Assembly: GCA_004335635.1 (NCBI GenBank) | Contig: QAXH01006075.1 | Coordinates: 62,347-126,346, forward strand | Length of the DNA stretch: 64,000 bases | Direction of reading: 5' to 3' | Source: Chloromonas sp. AAM2 | Taxonomy: Eukaryota; Chlorophyta; Chlorophyceae; Chlamydomonadales; Chlamydomonadaceae | Shown: piece after piece, positions 27,001-38,500 of the stretch | Position numbering within the stretch: the first letter of the stretch is position 1 | Layout: every line of letters starts with the position of its first letter | The notes under the pieces: model-generated | The model's input: only the letters and a program-made list of their open reading frames with translations | Database searches by the model: none | What the model was told of the DNA's origin: nothing | Position numbers and translations under genes: made by a program

Positions 27001-30000
27001 CCCAGCCATCACGCTGCAAGCGCCCAACTCAACCGACCTATGGGTACTCAATGTGAGACACGTGTCATGGCATCAGGTGGACGCTGTCAAGCACTGCTCT
27101 GTTTGGCCATGGAACTGCCAGGATATACTTTGGCCAGATCAAGCAAATCCGTGCTTGACTCCCCGCAACGCCACTGCTTTTGCGCTGCTGCTGTGCATCA
27201 GGTTAGCATCCAGCTGAGTTGGGACACGAGTTAGTTTCACGCTGGCAAGCCGCTGTGAGCTGTGAGCTGTGTTTTTGTGTGCAGCCGTCATTTCATCTGC
27301 TGTGTGTCACTGTCCCGTGGTTCCAGGAGTCCCAGTTCGCCCCAGGGCTGGTCGGTGCCAAGTCTCTTAACTGTATGGCGCTGGCAGCAGCACGCGGCAC
27401 CTCCCTTCCGGATACCGTGAGTGCGGCAAGGAGATGCGTGTGGGGATGGTAATGTTGGCATGTCTTGGACGAGTCAAACAAGGCCATCCAATGCGTGAAT
27501 GAGTTGCACTGGATGTGCTTAGTTGTATGGACGGCGCGGCCAGAGTGACATGGCCTTGTATCCAGGCTTAGCTTGCTTTGAACAGCTCAGGCTGATGTGT
27601 AGGTGCTGGACGGGCTTGCAGCCTTGGCGCAGGTCTGGCATGCAGACCATCCTTTCCATGAGTATCAACGCTGATGTCGTGGCGCAGGTGAACGTGCCGC
27701 GCTCGCTGACCCTACCTCTGGGCACCTTTGAGCGTGTGGTGGCCAGTGCAGAAAACACACAGGTCAGTACTGGATGTGAACTCAGTGCACTCTACACATT
27801 CCAGTACTCGTTGTGCCCCAGTGACAGCCCAGCAATTCAGAATCAGATCAGTACGTGCTTCAACTGTTCAGCAACACAGGTGGGGCCAGGTAACCATCAG
27901 AAGCCTGTGCACGAACACATCACAGTTGCATGTGAACGTGTTTTCAAAGGCTGCCCTTGCATGCCATTGTTAGTGCGTCCATGCTTGCATTTGGACGGCG
28001 TGGTGGTGGATTCACTGCAGGTCGCTGCTGAGCTAGCAGACGCCCAGGCACGCATCATTGCCGCTGCAGCCGCTGCAGAGGCCACGGCAACCGACATGGC
28101 ACCTGCACTGCAGGTGCGAACAGGGCACTGCTAAGGCTGCATCATGTCATCAACATCCTTTACAGAGCAACGTCAGAACGGTGTTGAGCCCATGGCTTGC
28201 ATGATTCAGTTGTCGTAGTAGCAAATAGAAGCCTACTTTGGGTTCGCAGTTTGTTGGCTGGCCCGGGACCAAGTAGGCTCTGAAAAGCACCGGTCGTCGT
28301 CGGCTTTCTGGATCCCTGTCAAGGCAGCCCTGCACTCGCATGGATCTTGAGTCACGGCCAAGGTTGACCAGTCACATCGCGAATGCCACGGCTCATTCAC
28401 TTTGTGCGTGTCACGCAGGTGCTGGCTGACGTGCGTGTGCTGGTGTCCCGGCAGCTGGTGGCACCCGAGCCGCTGCGAGAGCAGTTGGCTGCCACGGCCG
28501 CATCATGTGGCATGATTCCTAATGAAGGCACATGGGCAGCAGGCTCAGCGGCATGGGCCATGGCATGGTCAGCCATCTGCAAGGTGTGCGTCATGAGATC
28601 TTGAGGCCGATCGTACAGCGGGTCTTGTGCTTGGACATGCAGAATGCAGACTGGCACACTGGCCGCCCTGTCAGCATTTGCCAGTCTGGTTTTCTGTGAC
28701 AACAACCCCAGCCAGGTTCATGCTTTCCGTACTGATGTTGACTTCTCCTTTGGTTGGTTCAGGTTTGGGCCAGCAAGTGGAATGACCGTGCGTGGCTGAG
28801 CCGGCGCGCCGTCAAGGTGCCGGATGACCAGCTGTACATGGCAGTGCTGCTGCAGCAGGTGCGACTTCCCTCGCACATTGCATTCTCAGGAGTACAAGCA
28901 GCGTCATGAGGGCATGTGTCGTTCCACATAGAGCGCATTCCCCACATGCATGTTTAGGAGCTCTGGCCGCAGGCTGCAAAGCAGAGTGTTGATGATAGAA
29001 ATGTTGATGCATGCAGAACCGCCAGCAAAAAGTGGTTATGATGTTGGTGGTGATAACAATGATGACGGTGCATGTTTGACAGCCCGAGCAGCGTAATTAG
29101 GAGTGGTTTGTAACGCCTGCAGTCAGGAGACAGGTAGACTGCTCCATGTTGCTCTTTTGCTGCATCGGGCTGTCAGCAGGGTACCTAAGCATGTTCGTTG
29201 CCCTCAGCAATGCTGTAGTGTAATGGCCGGGTTCGAACTAATGCACGCACCGAGACGCTTCCTCCGCACTCGTCAAGTTGTAACTTTCCGGCTGTGGCAG
29301 GCCTCTGATGGTCTTACAGCTGACGAGGCTGACTTGCTCATCATGGCGGTGGCTTTTCGCAAGAGAGTCTGCCACAGACGGCCTGGGACCCTTGTTGATT
29401 TGCTGTGCGCTACTGAGATCTGATGGTTGCATCCTCAGCGTGCACGCACACCCGACGATGACCACTCAGTGGCTGGTCTTGCAGCTGATGAATGTGTGCT
29501 CTCAAACCTGTGGCTGTGACCTCGGCTCTGCTGCAGGTTGTTCCCGCTGACTACGCGTTCGTGCTTCACACAGCTCACCCCGTGAGCGGCACCCCGGGCC
29601 TCATGGTGGGGGAGGTGGTGCCGGGCATGGGGGAGGCGCTGGTCGGAAACTACCCGGGAAGGTGAGGACACAGTCCGCTGTCGCCATCACTGCGACATGG
29701 CAACGTGCCTGCATAGTGTCTTCTGTTGACATGTGCAATGGACTACTTGCTTAATCTTCTCCCATGTTCCATTTCATCAACTTCCTTTCACCCTGTCCAT
29801 GTAGTGGCGTGCAGGGCTCTGAGTTGTCTTTATGATTCTGTGTGCAACGCTCATGTCCCTCGCAGGGCCCTGAGCTTCTCCTGCCAGCTGGGCGACGCGA
29901 CCCAGGCCCCCTCCCTGACCCTCGCCTCGCTGCCCTCCAAGCGCACGGTCCTGCGCTGCGCCACTGACACCGGGGGCATGCCCACCCTCATCGCACGCTC

Positions 30001-30946
30001 CGATGCTAACGGGGAGGATCTGCAGGACATGGCAGGGGCAGGACTGTACGACAGGTATGAAGTGCGTGGCGACCGTGATGAGGTGTGATGAGCGCTGATG
30101 ACTGTGATGGCTATGATGAGGTATGCCCGAGCTGGCCACAGAATCAAGGGGGTGCTGACCCGGTGCCCAACACGAGCAGTCAAGCATCAGGCGTACTGAA
30201 TGCATCAGGCGCACTGAATCTCAGCTGTCCTATACCTTTACTTATTGGCAGTCAACTCCATTAAGCTCATCCGTCGGCAGTCATTGCTGTGGTGTGACAC
30301 AATCAAATCTCGACATCAAACATCAAACACACAGGCCCTGTGCGGCCAGCCAGTGGTCACAGCCTTACCAACTTGTTCGCGTGTCTCGTGTGATTGTGTG
30401 TGGATTTAAGGGTCTAGATTTGCCATGTTCATGTTGTTCACTGCATGTCGTTGCAGTGCTCCCTTCTTCCCTCTGGAGGAGAGCTCTCTGAACGCAGTGG
30501 TTGAGCCGCTGGTGACGGACGCGGCCTTCCGCACACAGCTGCTGACTCAGCTAGTGGGAGTGGGCAGGTGAGGTGACACACATGACGGCTGGACAAGAGA
30601 GGATGCAAGCAGTCTGCTAGTAGGGAGTTGATCGTTAGGCCATGGAGCCATCCACATATACAGCGCCTTTGGTCACCAAGCACTTGTTGCATGCCTTTTA
30701 AGTGCTTGCAGTCCTTGCTGTGCTAATTCCAGCCAGGCTGCAAAGTTCCTTCACTTCAGCTTTCAAACCCTGTCCCATGGCCACGATTTATCACAGAGCA
30801 ACGGTTATAAGTGTTGTTGCGTGCTTCATCTGTCGTGCAGGTGTGTGCGTCAGGCGTTTGGTGACGTGGAGCAGGATGTGGAGGGCGTGGTGACGGGCGG
30901 CAACGTGTGGGTGGTGCAGTCAAGGCCACAGGTCATGCACAACTAG
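18055..30946 (+). CDS. GWD1: Alpha-glucan, water dikinase, plastidial (30 exons, 1091 residues)
   Basis: Phosphorylates starch glucans using both the beta and gamma phosphates of ATP (products AMP and Pi), priming starch breakdown. The Arg/Ser-rich N-terminus (MSLNFKSCRLGHSAQ) resembles a transit peptide. One CBM45 lies near residues 45-155, a helical core follows (FLEQWHQKLHTNTTPDD), then the phosphohistidine segment TDVLSHAAIRARAQR (His657) and a PPDK-type nucleotide-binding C-terminus (ARSDANGEDLQDMAGAGLYD, VVQSRPQ). Exons: 18055-18184, 18714-18754, 18958-19125, 19303-19428, 19866-19956, 20153-20228, 20430-20573, 21022-21192, 21463-21600, 21802-21862, 22153-22214, 22514-22568, 22897-22992, 23468-23521, 24555-24593, 24839-25003, 25299-25365, 25565-25665, 25957-26103, 26334-26460, 26886-27052, 27327-27416, 27688-27762, 28021-28113, 28419-28583, 28763-28858, 29537-29661, 29866-30054, 30457-30567, 30841-30946. 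The sum is 3276 nt. Plant GWD1 has about 1400 residues and two CBM45s. Exons 1 and 2 are less certain than the rest. Confidence 0.93.
18185..18713 (-). other. Coding-like antisense ORF inside GWD intron 1
   Basis: On the minus strand, roughly 18475 down to a stop near 18210, a frame of about 88 codons has a coding-like composition (for example WIAQNGEALLRDEVCQVIEE). It has no clear ATG and no family was recognised. It lies wholly in the first intron of the sense gene. It may be a decayed gene or chance. Confidence 0.25.
22590..22632. repeat. (GT)n microsatellite in GWD intron
   Basis: Imperfect GT run beginning about 20 bases after the donor at 22569, followed by a G-run near 22640. Confidence 0.85.
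23894..24550. repeat. Long foldback (MITE-like) in GWD intron 14
   Basis: The left arm (23894 to about 24213) and right arm (about 24261-24550) are inverted copies around a loop of about 50 bases. The best-matched core reads ATGCCAGAGCTGCTTTGGGC on the + strand at 23968 and on the minus strand near 24480. Inner parts carry small insertions and more mismatches. The right arm ends at the splice acceptor of the next exon (24555). No obvious target-site duplication and no transposase were seen. It could be a non-autonomous element or a small-RNA hairpin. Confidence 0.85.
25139..25186 (+). pseudogene. Duplicated exon fragment in GWD intron 16
   Basis: This resembles the end of the preceding exon plus its donor (24984-25020): ATGGACAAAATGTACAACCT here against ATGGACAGGCTGTACAACCT there. 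The original GTAAGG donor reads ATGAGG here. The copy keeps an open frame, LMDKMYNLMRNNPLLL, between a possible acceptor (CACTAG) and a GTGACG donor-like site, 48 nt long. The protein aligns with plant GWD without it, so it is most likely not in the main transcript. Confidence 0.55.
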
Positions 30947-32834
30947 AGAGGCACGCCCAAAAGGCGTACAGCAGGCGAGCTTCTGTTATGGAAGCAGCTT
31001 GACGTCAGCTGGCAGATGCACATAGTCACTGTGTAAGGGGAATTCGGAGAGCCCACTACCCTGCCTGATTTGTGAATGTGTTTAAAGCGCTGTGTTCCCA
31101 GTGATAGGGAGGAAGTCGGACAAACCAGCTGAATAGCAATGCTGTGTTTTCATGTCCAGGGAAGCACTCGGTGATTTCACGTGTGATAATTGTTGGTGAG
31201 CGGCCATGAGCGGTCCCAACAAAGCTTTCCTGTGCGCTTGTTTTTGGTATGATGATCATTGTTTCCAGAAATGAGCATACGGCTTGCTGCCACTGCAGTA
31301 GCATTGCCTTGTGGGGAGCAGTTTTGCCCACGAGCTTGCGTGCCCGAATATGATTTCAATGCCGGCCACATGGCATGCCTGGGAGCCTCGTTTACAGGTG
31401 CTCGGTGCTTTTTAAGGAGGAGGCTTTTGTTCTTTTACAAGCAAGTTACAATGTTCTTTTCATGCAAGCGGCACAGTCAGTTGAATTTGAGTTTGCAGCA
31501 TAGTTGTTTTCCATGACTAGTGCAAGGGCCCAGAAACCTCATACCATGGCCTGGCATGTTGATGTTTTGAATTCTATTGAGCGTTGTGATGCCAACATTT
31601 TTCCTGGTGCTTGGTAAACGTCGCCAGCACCTCTGAACTGTCATCAACTTTATCAAGCTCACCGAAGCACAAGGCCATGCTCGTTTTGTAGAGTTTGACA
31701 CATGGCCATGCCCGTCAATTGCAATGCCAGTGCCGAGAAAAGTTTTGATCGGGTTGTTTCTACATGCCATCTGAACTTTTTTCATCTGCTGCGCCCGTGC
31801 ACCACCTATGCAACCACCTATGTGTTTTTTCTGATACTCTTGTAAGAACGTAGTCCAACAGTCGTAAAAATCATGTGACATGGTGGCATCGATGTTGGCC
31901 TCAGCAGCAACTGGTCATGTCGTCCTGCGTGCATTTATCAAGTATATTCACTAAGTATGACGCCTCGTTAGAGAAGGCAACAGCGCAAACATGATTCCCA
32001 AGCCAACAGGTCATGTGCCAACAGGTCATGCGCTAGGCGTCTCGGTGCAATGTGGACAACTGCATTTCGCATCTCCGCACTAAGGGGATCATCAGACTAC
32101 AACAGCGAGGGCCCAGTCGAACTGTAAACCAATGTTACAACAACAGTCACCTCACACTGGATGTGGACCTTGCAATTTGCAGACACAGTCACACTCAATT
32201 GCACATTCTTAAGTTGGTGGCTTGTCTTGTCAAAAGACTACCAGTGTACACAGGCCAATTCAATTGCACCGTTGGGTAGCACTGATCTAGGTAAGGCGTT
32301 GCATCCAACCAATGGTCTGGATCCTTCAGCTCACAGCTTGTTTGTAAGTAGGAATAGCTGCTGCTCATGCAGCACACCCGTTTTGTATGGCATGTGCACA
32401 CGAACAGCACATGATTTGCCCCTGCCTGCCAGCATGCGCACACTGCGTATGCTCATACCAAAACATGCCAAACCTAAAGGAACCGCAGCAACGCAATTCA
32501 ACCTGTCAATTCGTTGCATGTCATCTTCAGGCCAGTCAAGTTCTGTTTTCAAGAGAACTTGTGAGCAGCCTGCTCACACCGACACGCTACAGAGACCATG
32601 TTATTGTCCCAGAACCGGCAAACTTTTTCCCCACAAGTCGGCACACTTTGCTATTCACAGCTCTTCTTTCGCGTACATTTCGTGTTCAAGGTGGCTTGTG
32701 ACTGATGAGTGACAAGAGTAACTTCCAAATAACAAGGAAGCCCGGCTCTCACGTTGCACATTATTCAAGCTGGCTGCCCCGAAAACAAAATCAGGTGCCC
32801 TTGACACACTACGCCCTTGCCAGTCATACCGAAC
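30947..32834. other. Intergenic region between GWD and AOS1 genes
   Basis: Apart from the TGTAA signal at 31032-31036 and one dispersed motif copy (32606-32629), no exon-like sequence with family similarity was found. Small ORFs on both strands look random. The AOS1 promoter should lie at its right end. Confidence 0.6.
31032..31036 (+). promoter_or_regulatory. TGTAA polyadenylation signal, GWD gene
   Basis: Lies 86 bases after the stop codon at 30944-30946, a typical distance for the chlorophyte UGUAA signal. Confidence 0.6.
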
Positions 32835-35250
32835 ATGGGAACCTCAGATACAACCATGCAGCAGGCGGAGGGGCTGTCAGACGCGCAGGCAGCTGTGTAC
32901 GACCGTCAGCTGCGGCTCTGGGGTCATGAAGTGCAGCGCAGGTGGGTCAAAACCTGAGGCTTGTTCAAGGCCTATAGGCAAAACTTTGTCCATGACGCAT
33001 GGGCCAAGCCACCCCAAAACCAATGCAAGCTCATCTGGGCGCGCAGGTTGACTACAGCCAAAGTGCTTATCATCGGGGGTGATGGCCTGGCAGCAGAGGT
33101 GCGTACGTTCTACTTGATGTAACCTTGGCACTCGTAACTCCATTCAAGGTGAGGGTTTAGATCGCCCGCCATGCAGATCGCCAAAAACCTTGTTCTAGCG
33201 GGCGTCGGGCATGTCGGGTTGGCTGACGACACGCCGGTGTCGCAGGCGCCATTCGGCAATTTCCTCGTCCCAGCAGACGCGTCTGATCCGACCACGTAAG
33301 ACTGCAAATGACACTTGCGCCCGCCCATGCGCTGCATGCTGCCTCCTAGCCAAGCTCACAAGTGCATGATACCTGCGTTGCAGAGTTGCATGTAGGTTCT
33401 TGCATCGCAGGGTTGCACAGGCCAGCGCTCAGACATTGTCCGCGATGAACCCGCTCATCAGCTGCACAGTGCTGCCCCTGGGTGGCCCATCAACCAGCAA
33501 TCAACCTCTCAACATCCAACCAGAGCAGATTGCGGTGTTCCACCTGATAATCAGCACGTGCGGACTCAGCTGTGCATCTTCTGACCGGCTGGAGGCGCTT
33601 TGTGCAGGTGACAGCTGGGGTTGACAGATGGGCTGACAGATGGCAGGTGATTTGTGCATCAGGTTTCGCACATCGCGTGTTACCAGCGCCATCACCGCCA
33701 CAACTATAGCAGCAACAGCATCATTGCCGTGTGGTGATACAGCTTACCAATGAGAGCACAAGCTTAGGAAGGGTGCACCAGGGTGCATAGGCTTCTTGCA
33801 CGGGAAGAATCTTCAATTCTTTGTGTTCGTTGAAACTAACATGAGATTGCTGTTCACCTTGCGTAACGCAGACGCAGGCAAGCAGCTGTACGTTGGGGAG
33901 GTTGTGGGGTCCCTGGCGTACGCCTTCATGTACCTGGGACCCAGTTTCACCTACGCTGAAAAACAAGCGCCAGGTGCGACACTGGCGTAATACTGGGGCA
34001 CATGGGGCATATACCCGTGTGAGGCATTACCAACTTTCTGTAGGCAGTACTTGTAATGGTGTGCATTGTTTGTGCAAGAGCATCTGTTTGGGCAGCAACT
34101 GCCATTACTGAGGCTACCACTGTGGTTTCCTGGTGCCACTGGCATTGTGCATGCCATGCTGTCACAGGCGCTGCATCCGCCGAGGGCGCCAAGGCGGTGG
34201 CAGAGCTGAAGCAGCTGTCCTACCCGCGCCTGGCCCCCGCCCTCAGCCGGCCCGTCAGTCAGTGCCTGGGGCGGCGGCCCGTGCACCCGCTGTACCAGGT
34301 GCGCCGCACACCCCTGTCGGTCTGCTGTGCGCTTTGAGATATGATTGCTCCATTCCATGGCATGGAACAGCGTCGGGAGCGTTGTAGATGTAAAACGCCA
34401 TCAAGACACACACGCACACATGCCTTGCTGTTCCGCTGTTTGTGTGTGGGGTTGAACGGCTGCACAGGGACACATGGTTGTGAGGATTCAGAGGCTGTAC
34501 AGGGACACATCTTTGCGTGTGCTGTTCATGTGTTTAGCTGGCAGCAAAACATGGCAATCAACACGACCATGGGTGAAACGCTCAACATGCAGTCAGTGCG
34601 TGCTGCCGTGAACGGCTGGAAGGTTGAGCCGAGGGAGGTTCACACTGCTTGCGTGCTCAGGTAGTGCGCGTGGCGCGGAAATACGAGGAGGCTAAAGGGC
34701 GCGTGCCAGCCAACGCATCAGACTTGGAGGGGCTCAAGGTGGGAGTTCAGTGGTGTGCCTGCTTGCCAGGCAGTCGTGTGTCATGCCTCGGCTGGGTGCT
34801 AACGGCGTTCATTGTATGATTAGAAGCATTGTGTGCCCACGAATTCACGAACGTTCGGATTTGATCCGATGCTTTGTTGGCAGCTGAGGCTGAACTATGT
34901 GCTGCAGAGGGTGTGTAATCGCAATTATACACCCTTGACAACATGCTGTGCAGGAAATGTGCTGAATGCAATGTGTTGCTATTGTGATACAGGCTGTAGC
35001 TGCTGAGTTGGAGGCAGCTGAGAGTGCACCTTCAGGCAGCATATCATCAGACCTCCTGGAGGCATGGGTAGTGGACAGGGGCCTAAACCCACACCTGGCA
35101 GCTGCACCTGTGGCGTCAGTGGCGGGCGGGGTACTGGCAAACAGCGCAGTTCGGGCCATCAGCAGAGTGGGGGCGCCCCTCAAGAACTGGTTCTTCTTCA
35201 CGATGCATGAGGGGTCAGGGCTAGTGGAAGACATTGGCGGACCACAGTGA
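32835..35250 (+). CDS. SAE1: SUMO-activating enzyme subunit 1, AOS1/SAE1 (8 exons, 347 residues)
   Basis: Smaller subunit of the heterodimeric SUMO E1. With the SAE2/UBA2 subunit it adenylates SUMO in the nucleus; it has no catalytic cysteine of its own. The N-terminal hallmark is AVYDRQLRLWGHEVQRR, followed by the nucleotide-binding fold KVLIIGGDGLAAEIAKNLVL and LADDTPVSQAPFGNFLVP. The C-terminal adenylation-domain end is ASVAGGVLANSAVRAIS then WFFFTMHEGSGLVEDIG. Exons: 32835-32941, 33047-33098, 33177-33295, 33411-33607, 33872-33973, 34168-34298, 34661-34738, 34993-35250; total 1044 nt, in frame. Length equals human SAE1 (346). The start at 32835 (ATGGG) was preferred over the in-frame ATG at 32856 for better context; the latter would remove seven residues. 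Confidence 0.9.
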
Positions 35251-35581
35251 GGCAGTGTGCCCCTGAGGCAGCGATTAAACTGGCTATACTGAGCATACGA
35301 AGTGACCATGCACCCCTACTGACTGGTACTGTTTTGATGTAAGCACTGTCAGATCTCAGACGTTTTGGAATGCTTATCAAGGTTCATTCAATGGTGAAGG
35401 ATTAAGACTGCCTGCAGGCTTAGGCGCGCTCACAATCCTATTGGTGCAGTCAACCGACTTGGCGGCGGTTATAGAAACCCTGGTTGTCCTGTTTGAGTTC
35501 ATCAATTTGCCGACGTCAGCCGTTCGCATCCATCAACGTAGTTGTCCCGGTCCTCCGCCGACCGATCGTTCCTGCCTTGCG
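35251..35581. other. Short spacer between AOS1 and mTERF-like genes
   Basis: 331 bases containing the AOS1 polyadenylation signal and, presumably, the promoter of the mTERF-like gene. An open frame continues upstream of the chosen ATG to about 35441, so an earlier non-coding exon cannot be excluded. Confidence 0.5.
35338..35342 (+). promoter_or_regulatory. TGTAA polyadenylation signal, AOS1 gene
   Basis: About 88 bases after the AOS1 stop codon, the same spacing as at the GWD gene. The next gene starts only about 240 bases further on. Confidence 0.6.
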
Positions 35582-38500
35582 ATGCCGCCGTCTGTGCCAT
35601 GCACGCATGCGCGAGAAGTATCAACACAAGCAGCAGGTAGCTGCCGGTTGCCGACTCTAGCGCCTAGGCATCGGCATGTAGCTCGACCTTGTCCAGCACC
35701 AGCCTCCCACATTGCTCATGTCCAGGCCCCAGGCATTGCATGTGACAAATCCAACCCATGGCAGCATGTTGATGTGGAGCCTACGTTATGCTCTTGTGTG
35801 GTGCAAGCATCAAACGGTGCCAAGCGCACCAGAACAGCCCGGCGTGTGACCACATCAGCCAGCAGTTTGAGAGGGCAGCAAGCAGCAACCGAGCAGCAAG
35901 ACGCCAGCACCAATTCAGAAGGCATGGAAGCAGCAGCTGAAAGGTTGGCAGCCTTCTGTGAAGCTCTCCAAGCAGATGAACAAGCAGATGAAAGCACCAC
36001 ACAAGGCCTGACGGATGGGCAGTTAGCAGATCTGTTAAGCAGTGTGCCAGGCATGGTGCAAGAGGACCCGGTTCAAGTGCGGGCTAAGCTGGATGCCGTG
36101 TGTGTGGGCTCCGGCATGGACCTGGCGCAGGCTGCAAATCTCATGGCAAGAGTGCCAGCGGCGTGGAATAGGTGGGGTGGAATAGGTGGGGTGGAATAGG
36201 TGGGGTGGATAGTCAAAACCATGCACTGCTAAGCTTTGGATGGCACAACGCATCAGCCTCTAACACTCTCCAGTAATCCTCGTAGTCACATTCAATGGCA
36301 TTCAATACAAAGCCATTTTAGGCAAGTTGTGTAGTTGGCACCATTTCCCAGGCATTTTGACGGAGTTGGTATGATTGTATCAGTTTCAGTGCACTTTTCT
36401 CTTTTGCACACAGCACTGTTCTGGCTGTTCGCGCCTTGGTGCCCATTCCCATATACATATTGTGTGCCTGTGGAGCCTGTGACTATCTGAATGGTGTTGC
36501 TTGCTCCGTGCTTGGCATCCTTGTACCAGCACCGTTCTAGCTCCTCCCATACCGCCTGTGGAGTCTGACTCGTGTTGCCAATCTGTGAATGGGCACAGGT
36601 CTGCGGACGTTCTTGTGCCCCGGTTGACCGCCCTGGGCACGGAGCTGGGAGTCAGTGGGGCGGAGGCAGGGGCTCTGCTGACCGCAGTGCCTCCGCTCTT
36701 TGCCATCAACACAATCAGCATCATCAAAGACAGGTGGGATTGCAGCCATATCACAACACATATACAGTGAGTAGTGGTTATGCTTGAGGGATCGGTCTCT
36801 GAGCAAACGGAGCAGAGCACTCTGCACGTGTGCACAACACTGGGCATGCTTGATGAGTGGGCGACGGTTGCGGCCGCCGGCCGGACCACCCGCTGGCCAC
36901 TGCAGCACTGTAACTTGTAATAAGGAGTCGGTTTTAAAGTGAAAGGGAATGGTCGACTGGAAAGTGTTGCCTGTTGGCTACCAGCACCGCACACAAGCAT
37001 GCACACATCCAGGTGCACAGCGAGGGGAAACAGTGCCTGCCGGAAGGTGTTGTGTTGTTATGTCGGCATCGGCTGAGCAACCGCTGGCCCTCGCAAGTGC
37101 TCACGCGTTGTGGTTTGCGGTTGACCATCAGCCGGTAAACATGTATCAGACCAGCCCCTAGGCAGGTGTCGACCCAGGCTCACTTGGCCCCATGCAGGTT
37201 TGACGGGCTGGCCCTGCGGCTGGGCCTGCCCCTGACCACAGCAGTGCGGCTGGTCATCAGCCAACCACTGGTGTGGGCTGTTCCACCGCAACAAGTGCAG
37301 GTCAGTGCACATACCATCGGCACAACTGACTTACCCGTCGATCGCACGGCACGCCTTAGAGGCACCGACAGCAACAGCGGCAACAACGTTGCCGTTCTTG
37401 ACATCATAATCTATGCCACATCATCATCACCATTAGTATTATTAGTATTACTTATATTAGTATTATTAGTATTATTAGTATTACATTTCCCTGCTCTTCC
37501 ATGCTCTTGGCTTCCATACTTTGACTTTGTACCACCGACCGCATATGGCCGGTCTGATGAAAGAGTCGCAAACATCCGCGCACCTCCCGTTGTTCCCGCA
37601 GTCCGGCGTGCCTCGGCTGTGCGAGCGGCTGGGCCTGAGCACTGAGCAGGCGCTGGCGCTGGTGGCGCGGGTGCCGGTGGTGCTCACGCTGGAGGAGAGG
37701 CTACTGAACATGCAGGTGATGCCACGGTGACAGAGTGGTAGAGGTGGTGACACACAGCAATGATTGAGTGATTCAACCAGGATGCAACGGCAGATCTGGT
37801 CTCAACGGCAGAGGTTGATCTGGTCAGAACGGCAGAAGCGGTGGATCTGGTCACAACTGCGAGGTAGATCTGGTCACAACGGCAGAAGCGGTAGATGGTA
37901 GAACCGATAGAACGGTAGAGTTAGGGCGCATTTGGTAGGCTTGGTCTGTATTTGCTAAAACTTGGCAGCTTGCTTGCAGTCAAGTTCCAAGTGTGGTGAC
38001 GGAAATGTAGCGGAAATCGAAGTCTATATAAATGGCAATACAGGCTGGCTTGCCTGGGCCAGAGCGGACAATCGGTGCTAACGCACAACTCAGCCATGAC
38101 CTTGACTCGCTGACATGATGACTACATCTGAGTTTGGCATTGATGTCCTTGACTCTTCAGGTGGGCGCTCTGTCATCAGTGCTGGGGGTTCCCTTCTCCT
38201 CCCTGCTGGAGCTGCTGGGTCGCTGCCTGGGGCTGGTGGCAGTGCCGGCTGAGGTGTTGGGTGAGTCAGCGCACACATGCTGTTGTCTGGTCAACTCAAC
38301 ATGACAAACTAACCACCCGGCTGTGCACGTCGTTTTGCCACCATATGCACACCGTGCGTCTGGGAATGGTGTAGTCTTTGATGAGGCACATGACCCTTGT
38401 GGAAGAATGAGTGAGTGAGCTAGTTAGAGTGTTTTGAGAATGCCACTGTGAGGTGCTTGTTGTTTTTTGAGTGAGTGTCTTTCACATCTGTGTCATCCCC

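Noticed and set aside
18055..30946. Phosphoglucan water dikinase (PWD/GWD3) as alternative name
   Set aside because: PWD carries an N-terminal CBM20; here the module before the core aligns with CBM45, and the core matches GWD1 more closely.
37432..37489. CRISPR-like array
   Set aside because: Short AT-rich microsatellite with no spacers, in a eukaryotic intron.
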